A stretch of 64,000 bases of DNA from VXNE01 sp963668365 (GTDB taxonomy: Bacteria > Pseudomonadota > Gammaproteobacteria > Pseudomonadales > Azotimanducaceae): assembly GCA_963668365.1 (NCBI GenBank), contig OY764266.1, forward strand, positions 1,178,001 to 1,242,000, written 5' to 3'. Numbering within the stretch: position 1 is the first letter of the stretch; each line of letters starts with the position of its first letter. Of this stretch, positions 1 through 8,976 are shown piece by piece. A model generated the notes under the pieces. That model was given only the letters and a program-made list of their open reading frames with translations, was not told where the DNA came from and ran no database searches. A program made the translations under genes and the position numbers.

Positions 1-1048
1 TGTCGATCGCGGCGATGGTGTCGCCGCCGCCGGCGATGGAAAACGCCTTCGCCGCGGCCACGCCTTCGGCAATCAACCGGGTGCCTTCGCCAAACTGATC
101 GAATTCGAATACGCCGAGGGGACCGTTCCATATGATCGTGCCGGCATCCGCGAGCGCGTCCCTCCAGGCGCGGGCCGTGCCGGGTCCGATGTCGAGGATC
201 ATGTCACGCTCCCCCACTTCAGACGGACGGCGCAGCGCCGCGGGGATCTGCGCGTCGATGGCGGGGGCGGTCATGACGTCCACCGGCAGCGGCACGTCGA
301 CGCGCTTCGCGATGCGGCGCGCGGTCTCCAGCAGCGACGGTTCCACCAGCGACGCGCCCACGGGATTTCCCGCAGCGAGGGCGAACGTGTTGGCGATGCC
401 GCCGCCGACAATGAGCCGGTCCACGATCCCTGACAGCGACTCCAGCAACTCGAGTTTCGTCGACACCTTGGCGCCGCCGACGATCGCCACCAACGGCCGC
501 GCCGGCGAGTCGAGCGCTCGGCCCAGCGCCGTCAGCTCGCGGGACAGCAACGGCCCGGCGCACACGGCAGGAGCGTACTTCGCAACCCCGTGGGTCGATG
601 CATGCGCTCGGTGGGCGGTTGCGAACGCGTCCATCACGAACACGTCGCACAGGCTTGCCAGGGCCCGGGCCAGGCCGTCGTCGTTCGCCGCTTCGCCCGC
701 TTCGAAACGCACGTTTTCCAGCAAGGCCGCGGCGCCCGGGGATACATCCACTCCATCACGCCAGTCGCGGACAAGGGGAACAGCGCAGCCGAGCGCCCGC
801 GCAAGGTGCGCGGCCACCGGCGCCAGGGACAGCGCGGGATCGAACTCGCCTTCCCCGGGCCGGCCCAGATGCGACATGAGGATCACCGCCGCGCCGCGCT
901 CGATGCAGGTTCGAATCGTCGGTAGCGCCGCCACGATGCGCGCATCGTTGGCGACCGTCGCGCCGTCTAGCGGGACGTTGAAGTCCTCCCGGATGAGCAC
1001 CCGCTTGCCGGAGAGCACGTGGTCATCGAGATGCGTGACATCCGTCAT
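1..1048 (-). CDS. pgk: Phosphoglycerate kinase (C-terminus cut by window edge)
   Basis: Converts 1,3-bisphosphoglycerate and ADP to 3-phosphoglycerate and ATP in cytosolic glycolysis/gluconeogenesis. About 349 of the usual 385-395 residues are visible. The N-terminal substrate loop REDFNVPLDG (about 20-29) is present, then SHLGRPGEG, ENVRFEAGE, GGAKVSTKL, NGPLGVFEF and, at the edge, the nucleotide-binding GGGDTIAAI. The ATG at 1048 is chosen because the protein then opens MTDVTHLDDHVLSGKRVLIRED, the family N-terminus. It is divergent from metK. In many gammaproteobacteria pgk follows tkt and gap, but neither lies upstream here. The reading frame is intact throughout. Confidence 0.97.
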   Translation of the reverse strand, partial: MTDVTHLDDHVLSGKRVLIREDFNVPLDGATVANDARIVAALPTIRTCIERGAAVILMSHLGRPGEGEFDPALSLAPVAAHLARALGCAVPLVRDWRDGVDVSPGAAALLENVRFEAGEAANDDGLARALASLCDVFVMDAFATAHRAHASTHGVAKYAPAVCAGPLLSRELTALGRALDSPARPLVAIVGGAKVSTKLELLESLSGIVDRLIVGGGIANTFALAAGNPVGASLVEPSLLETARRIAKRVDVPLPVDVMTAPAIDAQIPAALRRPSEVGERDMILDIGPGTARAWRDALADAGTIIWNGPLGVFEFDQFGEGTRLIAEGVAAAKAFSIAGGGDTIAAID

Positions 1049-1461
1049 GCGGAGAGTTCCGATAACGATGCGTGGCGGCACGGGCCGGGGGCGCTCATGG
1101 GCACCGTAGGATGCTCGGACCGAGGTCTGGCCGCAAGCGCCATGCCGTCAGTGCCATGCCGTCGGACCTTCCGTGGAACAAACGATTCTGGAAGCATCAG
1201 CGACCGGGAGCGGTTGTTGCATGGGCGACGAGCGGGCCAGGCCGCCTGCGGCGCCGCAGGCGCTGGCTGTGGGGCACTCAGATCGAAAGCAGATGCGCGG
1301 CAGAGCGGACGGTGAACGTCAGCAGATCGTGACGTGTTCGATAGGGCTCGCTCACCGTCGGAGTCACCACGATGCAGTTCGCACCCGCCGCATAACCGAA
1401 AAACGCTATGGGATAGAATGCGCGCCTTCATCCTCAAAGGCGCTTGCCGGTCGGAGCCTTG
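1049..1461. other. Divergent intergenic region between pgk and metK
   Basis: 413 bases between two divergent genes, so it must hold both promoters. I see no convincing coding frame. I looked for an S-adenosylmethionine or S-adenosylhomocysteine riboswitch upstream of metK and could not match a consensus by eye. GC-rich self-complementary stretches exist near 1240-1265 (GCCTGCGGCGCCGCAGGC), which could form a hairpin. Confidence 0.5.
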
Positions 1462-2613
1462 ATGGCCGATTTCAGTGTATTCACTTCCGAGTCCGTGTCC
1501 GAGGGCCATCCGGACAAGGTGGCGGACCAGATCTCCGATGCGATCGTCGACGCCATGATCGACCAGGACATCGATTCCCGGGTGGCGTGCGAGACGCTGA
1601 TCAAGGACGAGCTTGTGGTCCTCGCCGGAGAGGTGCGTTCGAACGCCTCGGTCGATGTGGAGCGCCTGGCGAGAGAAGTCATCTCCGACATCGGCTACAA
1701 CGATCTCGCCTGCGGATTCGACCTGGAAAACTGCAAGATCATCAACGCGCTGGGCGCCCAATCGGTCGACATCGCCATGGGCGTGGACGCAACCGACGAC
1801 CGCGACCAGGGGGCTGGCGACCAGGGGCTGATGTTTGGCTATGCCGTGAACGAGACCGACGTGCTCATGCCTGCGCCCATCACCTACGCGCACCGGCTTG
1901 TCGCGCGACAGGCCCACGCCCGGCGCAACTCCCTCTCCTTCCTCCGTCCCGATGCAAAGAGCCAGCTTTCATTCCGCTACCGCCAGGGTCGACCCGTGGC
2001 CGTGGATGCCGTCGTCCTGTCTACCCAGCACGCCCCCGATGTTTCGCAGAAGACGCTGACGGAGGCGGTGATGGAGGAGATCATCAAGCCCGTGGTGCCG
2101 GGAAACTGGATGACGTCGGACACCAAGGTGTTCATCAATCCCACCGGCCGGTTCACCATCGGCGGCCCCGCCGGCGATTGCGGACTCACCGGTCGCAAGA
2201 TCATCGTCGACACCTACGGCGGCATGGCGCGCCACGGCGGCGGCGCGTTCTCGGGCAAGGATCCGTCGAAGGTCGACCGATCCGCCGCCTATGCCGGCCG
2301 ATACGTCGCCAAGAACATCGTCGCCGCCGGCATCGCCGAACGCTGCGAGATCCAGGTCAGCTACGCCATCGGCGTGGCCGAACCGACCTCGATCGGCGTC
2401 GACACCTTCGGCACCGGCAAACTCGATGAGGCGACGATCATTCATCTCGTGCGAGAAAATTTCGACTTGCGCCCGAGGGGTCTGATCGACATGCTGGATC
2501 TGAAGCGGCCAATCTATCGGCAGACCGCCGCCTATGGCCATTTCGGACGCACGGAGGAGAGCTTCGCATGGGAACGAACCGACAGGGCGGAGGCGTTGGC
2601 GGCAGCGTTGTAG
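1462..2613 (+). CDS. metK: S-adenosylmethionine synthetase
   Basis: Makes S-adenosylmethionine from methionine and ATP in the cytosol, the methyl donor of the activated methyl cycle. 383 residues, normal for the family. GHPDK, the N-terminal ATP/methionine motif, is at 15-19. GDQGLMFGYA is near 119 and the glycine-rich GGGAFSGKDPSKVDRSAAY is near 258-276. The start at 1462 gives MADFSVFTSESVSEGHPDK, the usual N-terminus. metF follows after 24 bases, so the two are probably co-transcribed as a methyl-cycle unit. ahcY, often between them in related genomes, is absent here. Confidence 0.98.
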   Translation: MADFSVFTSESVSEGHPDKVADQISDAIVDAMIDQDIDSRVACETLIKDELVVLAGEVRSNASVDVERLAREVISDIGYNDLACGFDLENCKIINALGAQSVDIAMGVDATDDRDQGAGDQGLMFGYAVNETDVLMPAPITYAHRLVARQAHARRNSLSFLRPDAKSQLSFRYRQGRPVAVDAVVLSTQHAPDVSQKTLTEAVMEEIIKPVVPGNWMTSDTKVFINPTGRFTIGGPAGDCGLTGRKIIVDTYGGMARHGGGAFSGKDPSKVDRSAAYAGRYVAKNIVAAGIAERCEIQVSYAIGVAEPTSIGVDTFGTGKLDEATIIHLVRENFDLRPRGLIDMLDLKRPIYRQTAAYGHFGRTEESFAWERTDRAEALAAAL

Positions 2614-2637
2614 CGTTGGTCGAAAACGCAACGTGAC

Positions 2638-3498
2638 ATGCGGGTCAGTTTCGAGTTCTTTCCACCGCGCACGGCGCAGGGACGAGCCAACCTCAAACGC
2701 ACCGCGGCGCGATTGCGCAGCGGCAGTCCCGAGTTCTTCTCCGTAACCTACGGCGCCGGCGGCTCCACGCGGGACCGCACATCAGAGACCGTCCTGACTC
2801 TCCGCGAGGCCGGGTTCAACACGGCGCCGCACCTGTCCTGGGGGGAAGACACCGCCGCGGCCATCGAGCATCGCATCGCCGGCTACCTTCGAATGGGTGT
2901 CAACCGCATCGTCGCCCTGCGCGGCGATATCCCGGCGGAGACCGGATCGCCTTCGGGCGTGCGTTACGCGGAGGAGTTGGTTCGCCACATCCGCCGGAGC
3001 TTCGGCGACGACATTCACATCGAAGTCGGCTGCTATCCCGAAGTCCATCCCGACGCATCGTCGCCCGACGCCGATGTCGCCTTCCTGAAACGCAAGGTCG
3101 ACGCCGGCGCCGACAGTTGCATCACGCAGTACTTCTACAATCCCGACAGCTACTTCTATTTCGTCGACCGCTGCCGCGAGCAGGGCATCGGGGTTCCCAT
3201 CGTGGCCGGCGTCATGCCGATCACAAACTACGAGGGCCTGGCCCGCTTCTCGGACAATTGCGGCGCCGAGATTCCCCGCTGGATACGCCTGCGTCTACTG
3301 GCCCACAAGGACGACCCCGCATCCCTGCGCGCATTCGGCGCCGACGTGGTGACGGGCCTCTGCGCCAAACTGCTCGGCGGCGGCGCACCGGGGCTGCACT
3401 TCTACACGCTGAACAGGGCGGAACCCACCGAGGCCATCCTGCGCTCCCTGAACCTGATGCAAGAGGCGCCGCCGGTCCGCCGCGTCGCTGAAACTTGA
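2638..3498 (+). CDS. metF: 5,10-methylenetetrahydrofolate reductase
   Basis: FAD-dependent reduction of methylene-THF to methyl-THF, which supplies the methyl group for methionine synthesis. 286 residues, the usual bacterial size. The N-terminal strand VSFEFFPPRT carries the catalytic glutamate. SVTYGAGGSTRDRT, ALRGDIP (FAD/folate contact), KVDAGADSCITQYFYN and GVMPI follow in family order within a TIM barrel. It starts 24 bases after metK, so both steps that load and use methyl groups are linked. Confidence 0.97.
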   Translation: MRVSFEFFPPRTAQGRANLKRTAARLRSGSPEFFSVTYGAGGSTRDRTSETVLTLREAGFNTAPHLSWGEDTAAAIEHRIAGYLRMGVNRIVALRGDIPAETGSPSGVRYAEELVRHIRRSFGDDIHIEVGCYPEVHPDASSPDADVAFLKRKVDAGADSCITQYFYNPDSYFYFVDRCREQGIGVPIVAGVMPITNYEGLARFSDNCGAEIPRWIRLRLLAHKDDPASLRAFGADVVTGLCAKLLGGGAPGLHFYTLNRAEPTEAILRSLNLMQEAPPVRRVAET

Positions 3499-3556
3499 CC
3501 TCCATGATCGACGGCGGGGCTGGACCGGGGGCGCGCCTGCCAGGGCGCTGATCGAC

Positions 3557-4537
3557 ATGGCTCACATCGCTTTCCTGATGGATCCCATCGCCTCGGTGAA
3601 CCTCGAGAAGGACAGCACGCTGGCGATGATCCGGGCCGCTCTGCGGCGCGGCTGGCGCGTCAGCCACTTCGAACAGCGGGACCTGACCTGGAAGGACGAC
3701 CGCCCCGTGGCGACGCTGCGCGAACTCTCCATCGAGGCCGGCTTTCTCGCAGACCTCGACCCCGATCGAGCCGGCGCGCACTGGTACCGGCTGGGCGAAG
3801 CCGCCGAGGTCGACCTGGCGACGCTGGACGTCGTCATGGTGCGCAAGGATCCACCGTTCGACATGGAATACATCTACGCGACCTACCTGCTCGAGCGCGC
3901 GGAAGCCCGCGGCGCCCTGGTGGTGAACGCGCCCGGGAGCCTGCGCGACTGCAACGAGAAGTTCTTCGCCACCGAGTTCCCGGACTGCGTTCCGCCACTC
4001 ATTGTCGGCAAGCGTCCCGATCAACTGCTCGCGTTCCACGCGGAGCACGGCGACGTGGTGTTCAAGCCGCTCGACGGCATGGGCGGCACCGACATCTTTC
4101 GCGTCCGCCCCGACGACCCCAACCTGCGCGTCGTGATCGAGAGCCTGACGAACCTGGGCCGACGTCGGATCATGGCGCAAAAGTACATTCCCGAGATCGA
4201 GGACGGCGACAAGCGCATACTCCTCATCGACGGGGAACCCGTCGACTACGCCCTGGCGCGCATACCGATGACCGGCGAATCGCGCGGCAACCTCGCCGCC
4301 GGCGGCACCGGGGTCGGTCGGCGCCTCACCGCACGGGACCGGTTCATCGCCGGCCGCGTCGGTCCCGAGTTGAAGCGCCGCGGACTGCTGTTCGCCGGCA
4401 TCGACGTGATCGGCGACTACCTGACGGAGATCAACGTCACCTGCCCGACCTGCATAAGGGAACTGGATGCGCAGTTCTCCCTCGACATCGCGTCGCTGCT
4501 GTTGGACAGGGTAGAGGCAGGGCTCGCGAACCGATGA
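3557..4537 (+). CDS. gshB: Glutathione synthetase
   Basis: ATP-dependent ligation of glycine to gamma-glutamylcysteine, the last step of glutathione synthesis, in the cytosol. 326 residues. The N-terminal pre-ATP-grasp domain opens MAHIAFLMDPIASVNLEKDS. VMVRKDPPFDMEYIYAT and VVFKPLDGMGGTDIFR are the substrate and ATP-grasp motifs. The C-terminal metal/substrate segment reads EINVTCPTCIREL, where the usual form is EINVTSPTGIRE, so two positions are cysteine. tonB overlaps its stop (ATGA). Glutathione users nearby in the window include a YghU-type transferase. Confidence 0.96.
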   Translation: MAHIAFLMDPIASVNLEKDSTLAMIRAALRRGWRVSHFEQRDLTWKDDRPVATLRELSIEAGFLADLDPDRAGAHWYRLGEAAEVDLATLDVVMVRKDPPFDMEYIYATYLLERAEARGALVVNAPGSLRDCNEKFFATEFPDCVPPLIVGKRPDQLLAFHAEHGDVVFKPLDGMGGTDIFRVRPDDPNLRVVIESLTNLGRRRIMAQKYIPEIEDGDKRILLIDGEPVDYALARIPMTGESRGNLAAGGTGVGRRLTARDRFIAGRVGPELKRRGLLFAGIDVIGDYLTEINVTCPTCIRELDAQFSLDIASLLLDRVEAGLANR

Positions 4538-5325
4538 GCGATCCGACGACCGGGATCACGGCCCCTGCCGCGATGCCCCCCATTCCCAGGCCCCGCCAGG
4601 GCATCGCCGCCGCGCTGCTGCTCTCGCTGGCGGTGCATGCGGTGGTGTTGCTGGGCTTGAGCGAATGGTTCGAACAATCCCCCGAATCGCCATCCATCGT
4701 CAGGGCTACCCTTGCCACGGCGAGCCGATCGGCTGCGACCCCGGCGCCGCCAGCGCCTGCTGCCGAACCCCAGGGGGAAAGTCCGGTTGCCGAAACCCCC
4801 CCGGACCCACGCGCCGCGGAAGTGAATCCGGCCTCGGAAACATCCCGACAGCCTGCCGCCAACCCGGTCGCGCCCATGGACGCCGCCCTCGAAGGGCCAA
4901 CCCTGGATTACGCCGCAACCGTGCGCCAGATCGTGGACCTGGACGCCCGCAGCGCTGGCGCGCGGCCACGCATCCGCCGGATAGTCGAGGACCGCACCGA
5001 GACCTCCGAGGACGACTGGTACCTGGAATCCTGGCGGCGCAAGGTGGAACGCATCGGCAAGCTCAATTATCCCGACGAGGCGCGGGCGCGAAAGATCTAC
5101 GGCAGCCTGCGGCTCCTGGTCGTCATCGAGCCGGACGGATCCTTGCGCGACGTGCGCGTGATCGACTCCTCCGGACACGAGGTCCTGGACGACGCCGCCG
5201 TGCGAATCGTTCGCCTTGCCGCGCCCTACGCGCCGTTTCCGCCCGCCATGCGGGACGACACGGACGTGCTTGAGATCGTCCGCACCTGGCAGTTCAGGAA
5301 GCGCGGAAGCATCTCGCCTTCGTAG
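4534..5325 (+). CDS. tonB: Energy transducer TonB
   Basis: Inner-membrane anchored periplasmic protein that couples ExbBD to outer-membrane TonB-dependent receptors. 263 residues. There is a single transmembrane helix at about 24-45 (IAAALLLSLAVHAVVLLGL), a long Pro/Ala/Glu-rich periplasmic spacer (about 55-135), and a C-terminal TonB domain from about 170 with YPDEARARKIYGSLRLLVVI and VIDSSGHEVLDDAAVRIV. Placement downstream of gshB is common in gammaproteobacteria. The ATGA overlap with gshB suggests translational coupling. A likely client, a large TonB-dependent receptor, is at 31987-35232. No exbBD is in the window. Confidence 0.93.
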   Translation: MSDPTTGITAPAAMPPIPRPRQGIAAALLLSLAVHAVVLLGLSEWFEQSPESPSIVRATLATASRSAATPAPPAPAAEPQGESPVAETPPDPRAAEVNPASETSRQPAANPVAPMDAALEGPTLDYAATVRQIVDLDARSAGARPRIRRIVEDRTETSEDDWYLESWRRKVERIGKLNYPDEARARKIYGSLRLLVVIEPDGSLRDVRVIDSSGHEVLDDAAVRIVRLAAPYAPFPPAMRDDTDVLEIVRTWQFRKRGSISPS

Positions 5326-5514
5326 CCCCGCTGGACGCCTGCGTGTCCCCGCGCATCAACATCGGGACGAGTTCGAGCATTCGGGCCGCCGCCATGGGTC
5401 GTTTCCCGCTGTCCCCGCCAACCACCCAATGGTTGATATCGGGCGCGGCCCCGTCAAGCGCAGCAGCCACCACACTTGACCCGAGGCGGATTTCCTGATG
5501 AGTTAAGGAAACGC

Positions 5515-5591
5515 GGGCGCGTAGCTCAGTTGGTCAGAGCGCCGTCTTCACATGGCGGAAGTCGCTGGTTCGAGTCCAGCCGCGCCCACCA
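5515..5591 (+). tRNA. tRNA-Val (anticodon CAC)
   Basis: 77-nt cloverleaf. Acceptor stem GGGCGCG (5515-5521) pairs with CGCGCCC (5581-5587), then A73 and an encoded CCA (5589-5591). The D stem is GCTC/GAGC. The anticodon stem CCGTC/GGCGG closes loop TTCACAT, giving anticodon CAC (valine GUG codons). The T arm is GCTGG-TTCGAGT-CCAGC. It stands alone, with no other tRNA in the window. No integrase or displaced 3' end was seen next to it. Confidence 0.96.
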
Positions 5592-5739
5592 AGTCCGCAG
5601 GGTCCGTTCCGGGGAATGGTTCGCCCTCGCCCCGGGCAAGCGCGGACGCAGGGGACATCGGTCAGCGCGATAATCACCTTGAAATACAGAACGTATATAC
5701 AAGGATCGAGATTCTGGAATCTCCTCGGAACCACACAGA

Positions 5740-6423
5740 ATGACGCAACCAACAGACCTGACCCGCCGCCTCGCCGCGGAGTTCGCAGGCACGGCGCTGC
5801 TGCTGGCGGTCGTGGTGGGGTCCGGCATCATGGGCGAGCGCCTCGCGGACGGCAACGCGGCCATCGCCCTCCTCGGCAACACCATCGCGACCGGCGCCAT
5901 CCTGGTCGTTCTGATCCTGGTCTTCGGCCCCATTTCGGGCGCGCACTTCAACCCCGCGGTGACCTTGAGTTTCGCGCTGCAGCGCGCAATCTCACGGTTG
6001 GACGCGCTCGCCTTCGTCGCCGTCCAGGCGGCGGGCGCCATGGCTGGAGTCTGGCTCGCGCACCTGATGTTCAGCGAGCCCATCCTCATGACAGGCACGA
6101 ACGCGCGTACCGGAATCGGCCAATGGGTCGCGGAAGCGGTGGCGACGTTCGGCCTTGTGGCGACTATCATGGCGTGTGTGCGGACCCGACCGCAGGTCGT
6201 CCCCTACGCGGTTGGCCTCTTCATCACCGCCGGCTACTGGTTCACGTCATCCACGAGCTTCGCCAATCCCGCCGTGACCTTCGGAAGGAGTTTCACGGAC
6301 ACTTTTTCCGGCATCCGGCCCATGGACGCACCCGCCTTCATTGCCTTCCAGATCGCCGGCTCCGTCATCGCCACGGCCTTTTGCGTCTGGCTGTTCAAGC
6401 AGTTCGCATCGAGCAAGGACTAA
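5740..6423 (+). CDS. MIP-family aquaporin / aquaglyceroporin
   Basis: Inner-membrane channel for water or small neutral solutes. 227 residues with six predicted helices plus two half-helices carrying the paired pore motifs HFNPAVT (Asn71-Pro-Ala) and FANPAVT (Asn176-Pro-Ala). Both NPA boxes are intact. Substrate (water, glycerol or arsenite) cannot be decided by eye. Short MIPs like this often sit in arsenic operons, but no ars genes flank it here. modA begins essentially at its stop codon, so it may be expressed with the molybdate transporter. Confidence 0.9.
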   Translation: MTQPTDLTRRLAAEFAGTALLLAVVVGSGIMGERLADGNAAIALLGNTIATGAILVVLILVFGPISGAHFNPAVTLSFALQRAISRLDALAFVAVQAAGAMAGVWLAHLMFSEPILMTGTNARTGIGQWVAEAVATFGLVATIMACVRTRPQVVPYAVGLFITAGYWFTSSTSFANPAVTFGRSFTDTFSGIRPMDAPAFIAFQIAGSVIATAFCVWLFKQFASSKD

Positions 6424-6452
6424 TCCGGAATCGGCGCGCGGCTATCGGGTGG

Positions 6453-7169
6453 TTGCTCGCTCTCGTTCCCCTGGGAGTGACCGCAGACGAGGCGCTGGTC
6501 GCGGTAGCCGCCAACTTCGCGGCGCCGCTGGCCGAAGTCGAACGCGCTTTCGAAGAGACGACGCCGCATCGGCTGCGCGTGGCCGCGGGTTCCACCGGCA
6601 AGCTCTATGCCCAGATCCTGCACGGCGCCCCATTCGACATCCTGCTGGCCGCCGACAGCCAACGCCCCGAACTGCTTGAGCGCGCCGGCCTTACGGTCCC
6701 GGGCTCGCGCCGCACTTACGCCACCGGACGGCTGACGCTGTGGAGCGCCGACCCGGAACGCATCCAGGGCGATGTCCCCGCGCTGCTTGCCGCCGGGGGC
6801 TTCAGGCGACTGGCCATGGCGAATCCGGCGTTGGCGCCCTATGGCGCGGCGGCGGAGGAAGTGCTACAGGGATTCGGACTCTACGCAGCGCTGCGCGAGA
6901 AGATCGTGACTGCGGAGAACATTGGCCAGACATACGCCATGGTAGCCACGGGCAACGCTGAAATCGGTTTTGTCGCCGCATCGGGATTATGGGCCGTCGA
7001 CGGGGGCAGCCGATGGGACGTGCCCGCCGACAGGCACGCGCCAATCAGGCAGGATGCCGTGCTGCTCGCACGCGCCGCGGACAACGTCGCCGCGCGCGAA
7101 TTCCTCGATTTCCTTCGCCACGACCGTGCGCGGGCGATCATTTCCGGCTTTGGCTACGGAGTCGACTAG
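6453..7169 (+). CDS. modA: Molybdate ABC transporter substrate-binding protein
   Basis: Periplasmic molybdate-binding protein. The frame reads VAVAANFAAPLAEVERAFEE, then AGSTGKLYAQI, GAPFDILLAADSQRPELLE, YATGRLTLWS and GQTYAMVATGNAEIGFVA, all ModA hallmarks. The stop TAG at 7167-7169 overlaps the GTG of modB. No ATG starts this frame. TTG at 6453 is a conservative choice, while TTG at 6381 (overlapping the aquaporin) would include an Arg-rich n-region and a better Sec signal (RNRRAAIGWLLALVPLGVTA). The start is therefore uncertain by up to 24 codons; the function is not. Confidence 0.88.
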   Translation: MLALVPLGVTADEALVAVAANFAAPLAEVERAFEETTPHRLRVAAGSTGKLYAQILHGAPFDILLAADSQRPELLERAGLTVPGSRRTYATGRLTLWSADPERIQGDVPALLAAGGFRRLAMANPALAPYGAAAEEVLQGFGLYAALREKIVTAENIGQTYAMVATGNAEIGFVAASGLWAVDGGSRWDVPADRHAPIRQDAVLLARAADNVAAREFLDFLRHDRARAIISGFGYGVD

Positions 7170-7840
7170 TGGCGGAACTCGGTCCGATCTGGCTGACGGC
7201 AAAGCTGGCGGGTGTCACCACCCTGTTGCTGCTCGCCCTCGGAACACCGCTTGCCTGGTGGCTGGCGCATACGCGCAACCGGATCAAGCCCGCCGTCGAA
7301 GCGCTGACCGCCCTGCCCCTGGTGCTGCCGCCCACCGTGCTCGGTTTCTACCTCCTCATCCTGCTGCATCCGGAATCCGCCATCGGGTCCCTCTGGATCC
7401 GGGCAACCGGCGATTCCCTGACATTCTCCTTCTCGGGCCTGGTGGTCGCCTCGGTCGTGTATTCCCTGCCCTTCATGGTCCAGCCGCTGCAAACCGCGTT
7501 CGCGGCGGTGGGACGCGCGCCGCTCGAGGCCGCCGCGAGCCTGCGGGCAAGTCCCCTCGACGCATTCGCAAGCGTAGCCGTCCCCCTCTCGGCCAGGGGA
7601 TTCCTGACCGCCTCCGTGCTCACCTTCGCCCATACCGTGGGGGAGTTCGGCGTGGTGCTCATGGTCGGCGGCAACATCCCGGACGAGACCCGGGTCGTCT
7701 CCATCGCGATCTACGAACACGTCGAGACATTGCGATACGCCGATGCCCACATGCTGTCGGCCGGGCTGCTCGCGTTTTCTTTCCTCGTACTCCTCATCGT
7801 GTACAGCATCAATCGCCGGTTCCCGATCCATGCCGTCTGA
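7169..7840 (+). CDS. modB: Molybdate ABC transporter permease
   Basis: Inner-membrane permease of the molybdate importer. 223 residues from a GTG start that shares its G with the modA stop. Five to six hydrophobic segments are visible, opening LGPIWLTAKLAGVTTLLLLAL. The ABC-permease coupling loop reads EAAASLRASPLDAFASVAVPLSARGFLTA, and the ModB-typical HTVGEFGVVLMVGGNIP follows. It overlaps modC by 11 bases. Order A-B-C and overlaps indicate one operon. ModE control was not assessed. Confidence 0.95.
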   Translation: MAELGPIWLTAKLAGVTTLLLLALGTPLAWWLAHTRNRIKPAVEALTALPLVLPPTVLGFYLLILLHPESAIGSLWIRATGDSLTFSFSGLVVASVVYSLPFMVQPLQTAFAAVGRAPLEAAASLRASPLDAFASVAVPLSARGFLTASVLTFAHTVGEFGVVLMVGGNIPDETRVVSIAIYEHVETLRYADAHMLSAGLLAFSFLVLLIVYSINRRFPIHAV

Positions 7841-8909
7841 AACCCTCGAACTGGACGTCGCGGCAAGACTGGGGGCGTTCGACCTGGAAGCGACCGTCGA
7901 GTTGCCCCTGGACGGCATCACCGCCGTGTTCGGACCAAGCGGCGGCGGCAAGACCACGCTGCTCAGAACGATCGCCGGGTTCGAAAGCGCGCGCGGGCAC
8001 ATCGCCGTGCGGGAAGAGCATTGGCTCGACAGTTCCCGCCGCATCGACGTGCCGCCCCACCGGCGTCCCGTCGGTTGCGTGTTCCAGGACGCGCGGCTGT
8101 TCGGTCATCTGCGCGTGCGCGGCAATCTGCGCTACGCCGCGCGACGCGCCCTTCCCCGCGGCGCGGCGGTGGACGAGGTCGTCGACGCGTTCGACCTCGG
8201 CCCCCTGCTCTCCCGCCCCGTCGCCGGGCTGTCGGGCGGCGAACGGCAGCGGGTGGCGCTCGCCCGCGCGCTGCTAACGAACGCAAGGCTCCTGCTACTC
8301 GACGAACCGCTGTCCGCCCTCGATACGGAGCGCAAGGCCGACATCCTGTCGTACCTCGAAACCCTGCCCGTGCCGATGCTCTACGTCAGCCATGCCATCG
8401 ACGAAGTCGCCCTGCTGGCGGAACGCACCCTGGTGCTGGCCGACGGCCGCGTGCGCGCCTTCGGTGCAACGAGGGAAGTCCTGGAACGCCTCGACATCCA
8501 GTCCATCACCGGCCGCTTCGAAGCCGGCGCCCTGGTGTTGGCGCGCGTGGCGGAACACGACCCGCAGTATCAGCTCACGACGCTCAATGTCGGCGGACAG
8601 CGCATCGTCATGCCGATGTCGGCGCGGCTGGCCGAGGGCGAGTTCGCGCGGGTGCGCGTACGAGCGCGCGATGTCGCCCTGGCAACCGCCCGGCCGCGGG
8701 CGTTGAGCATTCGGAACGTGCTTCGGGGGACCCTGATCGACCTCGTCAGGGAAGAAGACTCGCCCTTTGCCGAAGCCCTGATCGAGATCGGCGATCAGCA
8801 TCTGCGGGCGCGCATCACGCGCGCGGCGGCGGACGACCTTGAGTTGAGCGTCGGCCAGGGCATCTACGCCCTGGTCAAGAGCGCCACGTTCGACGACTCG
8901 CCGTTTTGA
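7830..8909 (+). CDS. modC: Molybdate ABC transporter ATP-binding protein
   Basis: Cytosolic ATPase of the ModABC importer, 359 residues. Walker A GPSGGGKTT begins near residue 35, the Q-loop is at GCVFQDARLF, the ABC signature is LSGGERQRVALARAL and Walker B is LLLLDEPLSALD, with the switch His in YVSHAIDEV. A C-terminal TOBE/Mop-type regulatory domain follows (about 285-355, with RVRARDVALATARP and RGTLIDLVREEDSP). ATG at 7830 lies inside the end of modB and places Walker A at the family position. Confidence 0.96.
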   Translation: MPSETLELDVAARLGAFDLEATVELPLDGITAVFGPSGGGKTTLLRTIAGFESARGHIAVREEHWLDSSRRIDVPPHRRPVGCVFQDARLFGHLRVRGNLRYAARRALPRGAAVDEVVDAFDLGPLLSRPVAGLSGGERQRVALARALLTNARLLLLDEPLSALDTERKADILSYLETLPVPMLYVSHAIDEVALLAERTLVLADGRVRAFGATREVLERLDIQSITGRFEAGALVLARVAEHDPQYQLTTLNVGGQRIVMPMSARLAEGEFARVRVRARDVALATARPRALSIRNVLRGTLIDLVREEDSPFAEALIEIGDQHLRARITRAAADDLELSVGQGIYALVKSATFDDSPF

Positions 8910-8976
8910 CCTGACCGCCCTTTCGAGGACAATGCCGAGGATCCGGGCAATCCGACCGCACTGTTGGAGGAGCAAC

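Noticed and set aside
1049..1461. SAM or SAH riboswitch upstream of metK
   Set aside because: I could not match the conserved core of either class by eye; a covariance search would be needed.
5515..5591. tRNA-Val as an attachment site of a genomic island
   Set aside because: No integrase, no repeated 3' end nearby; flanking genes look like core chromosome.
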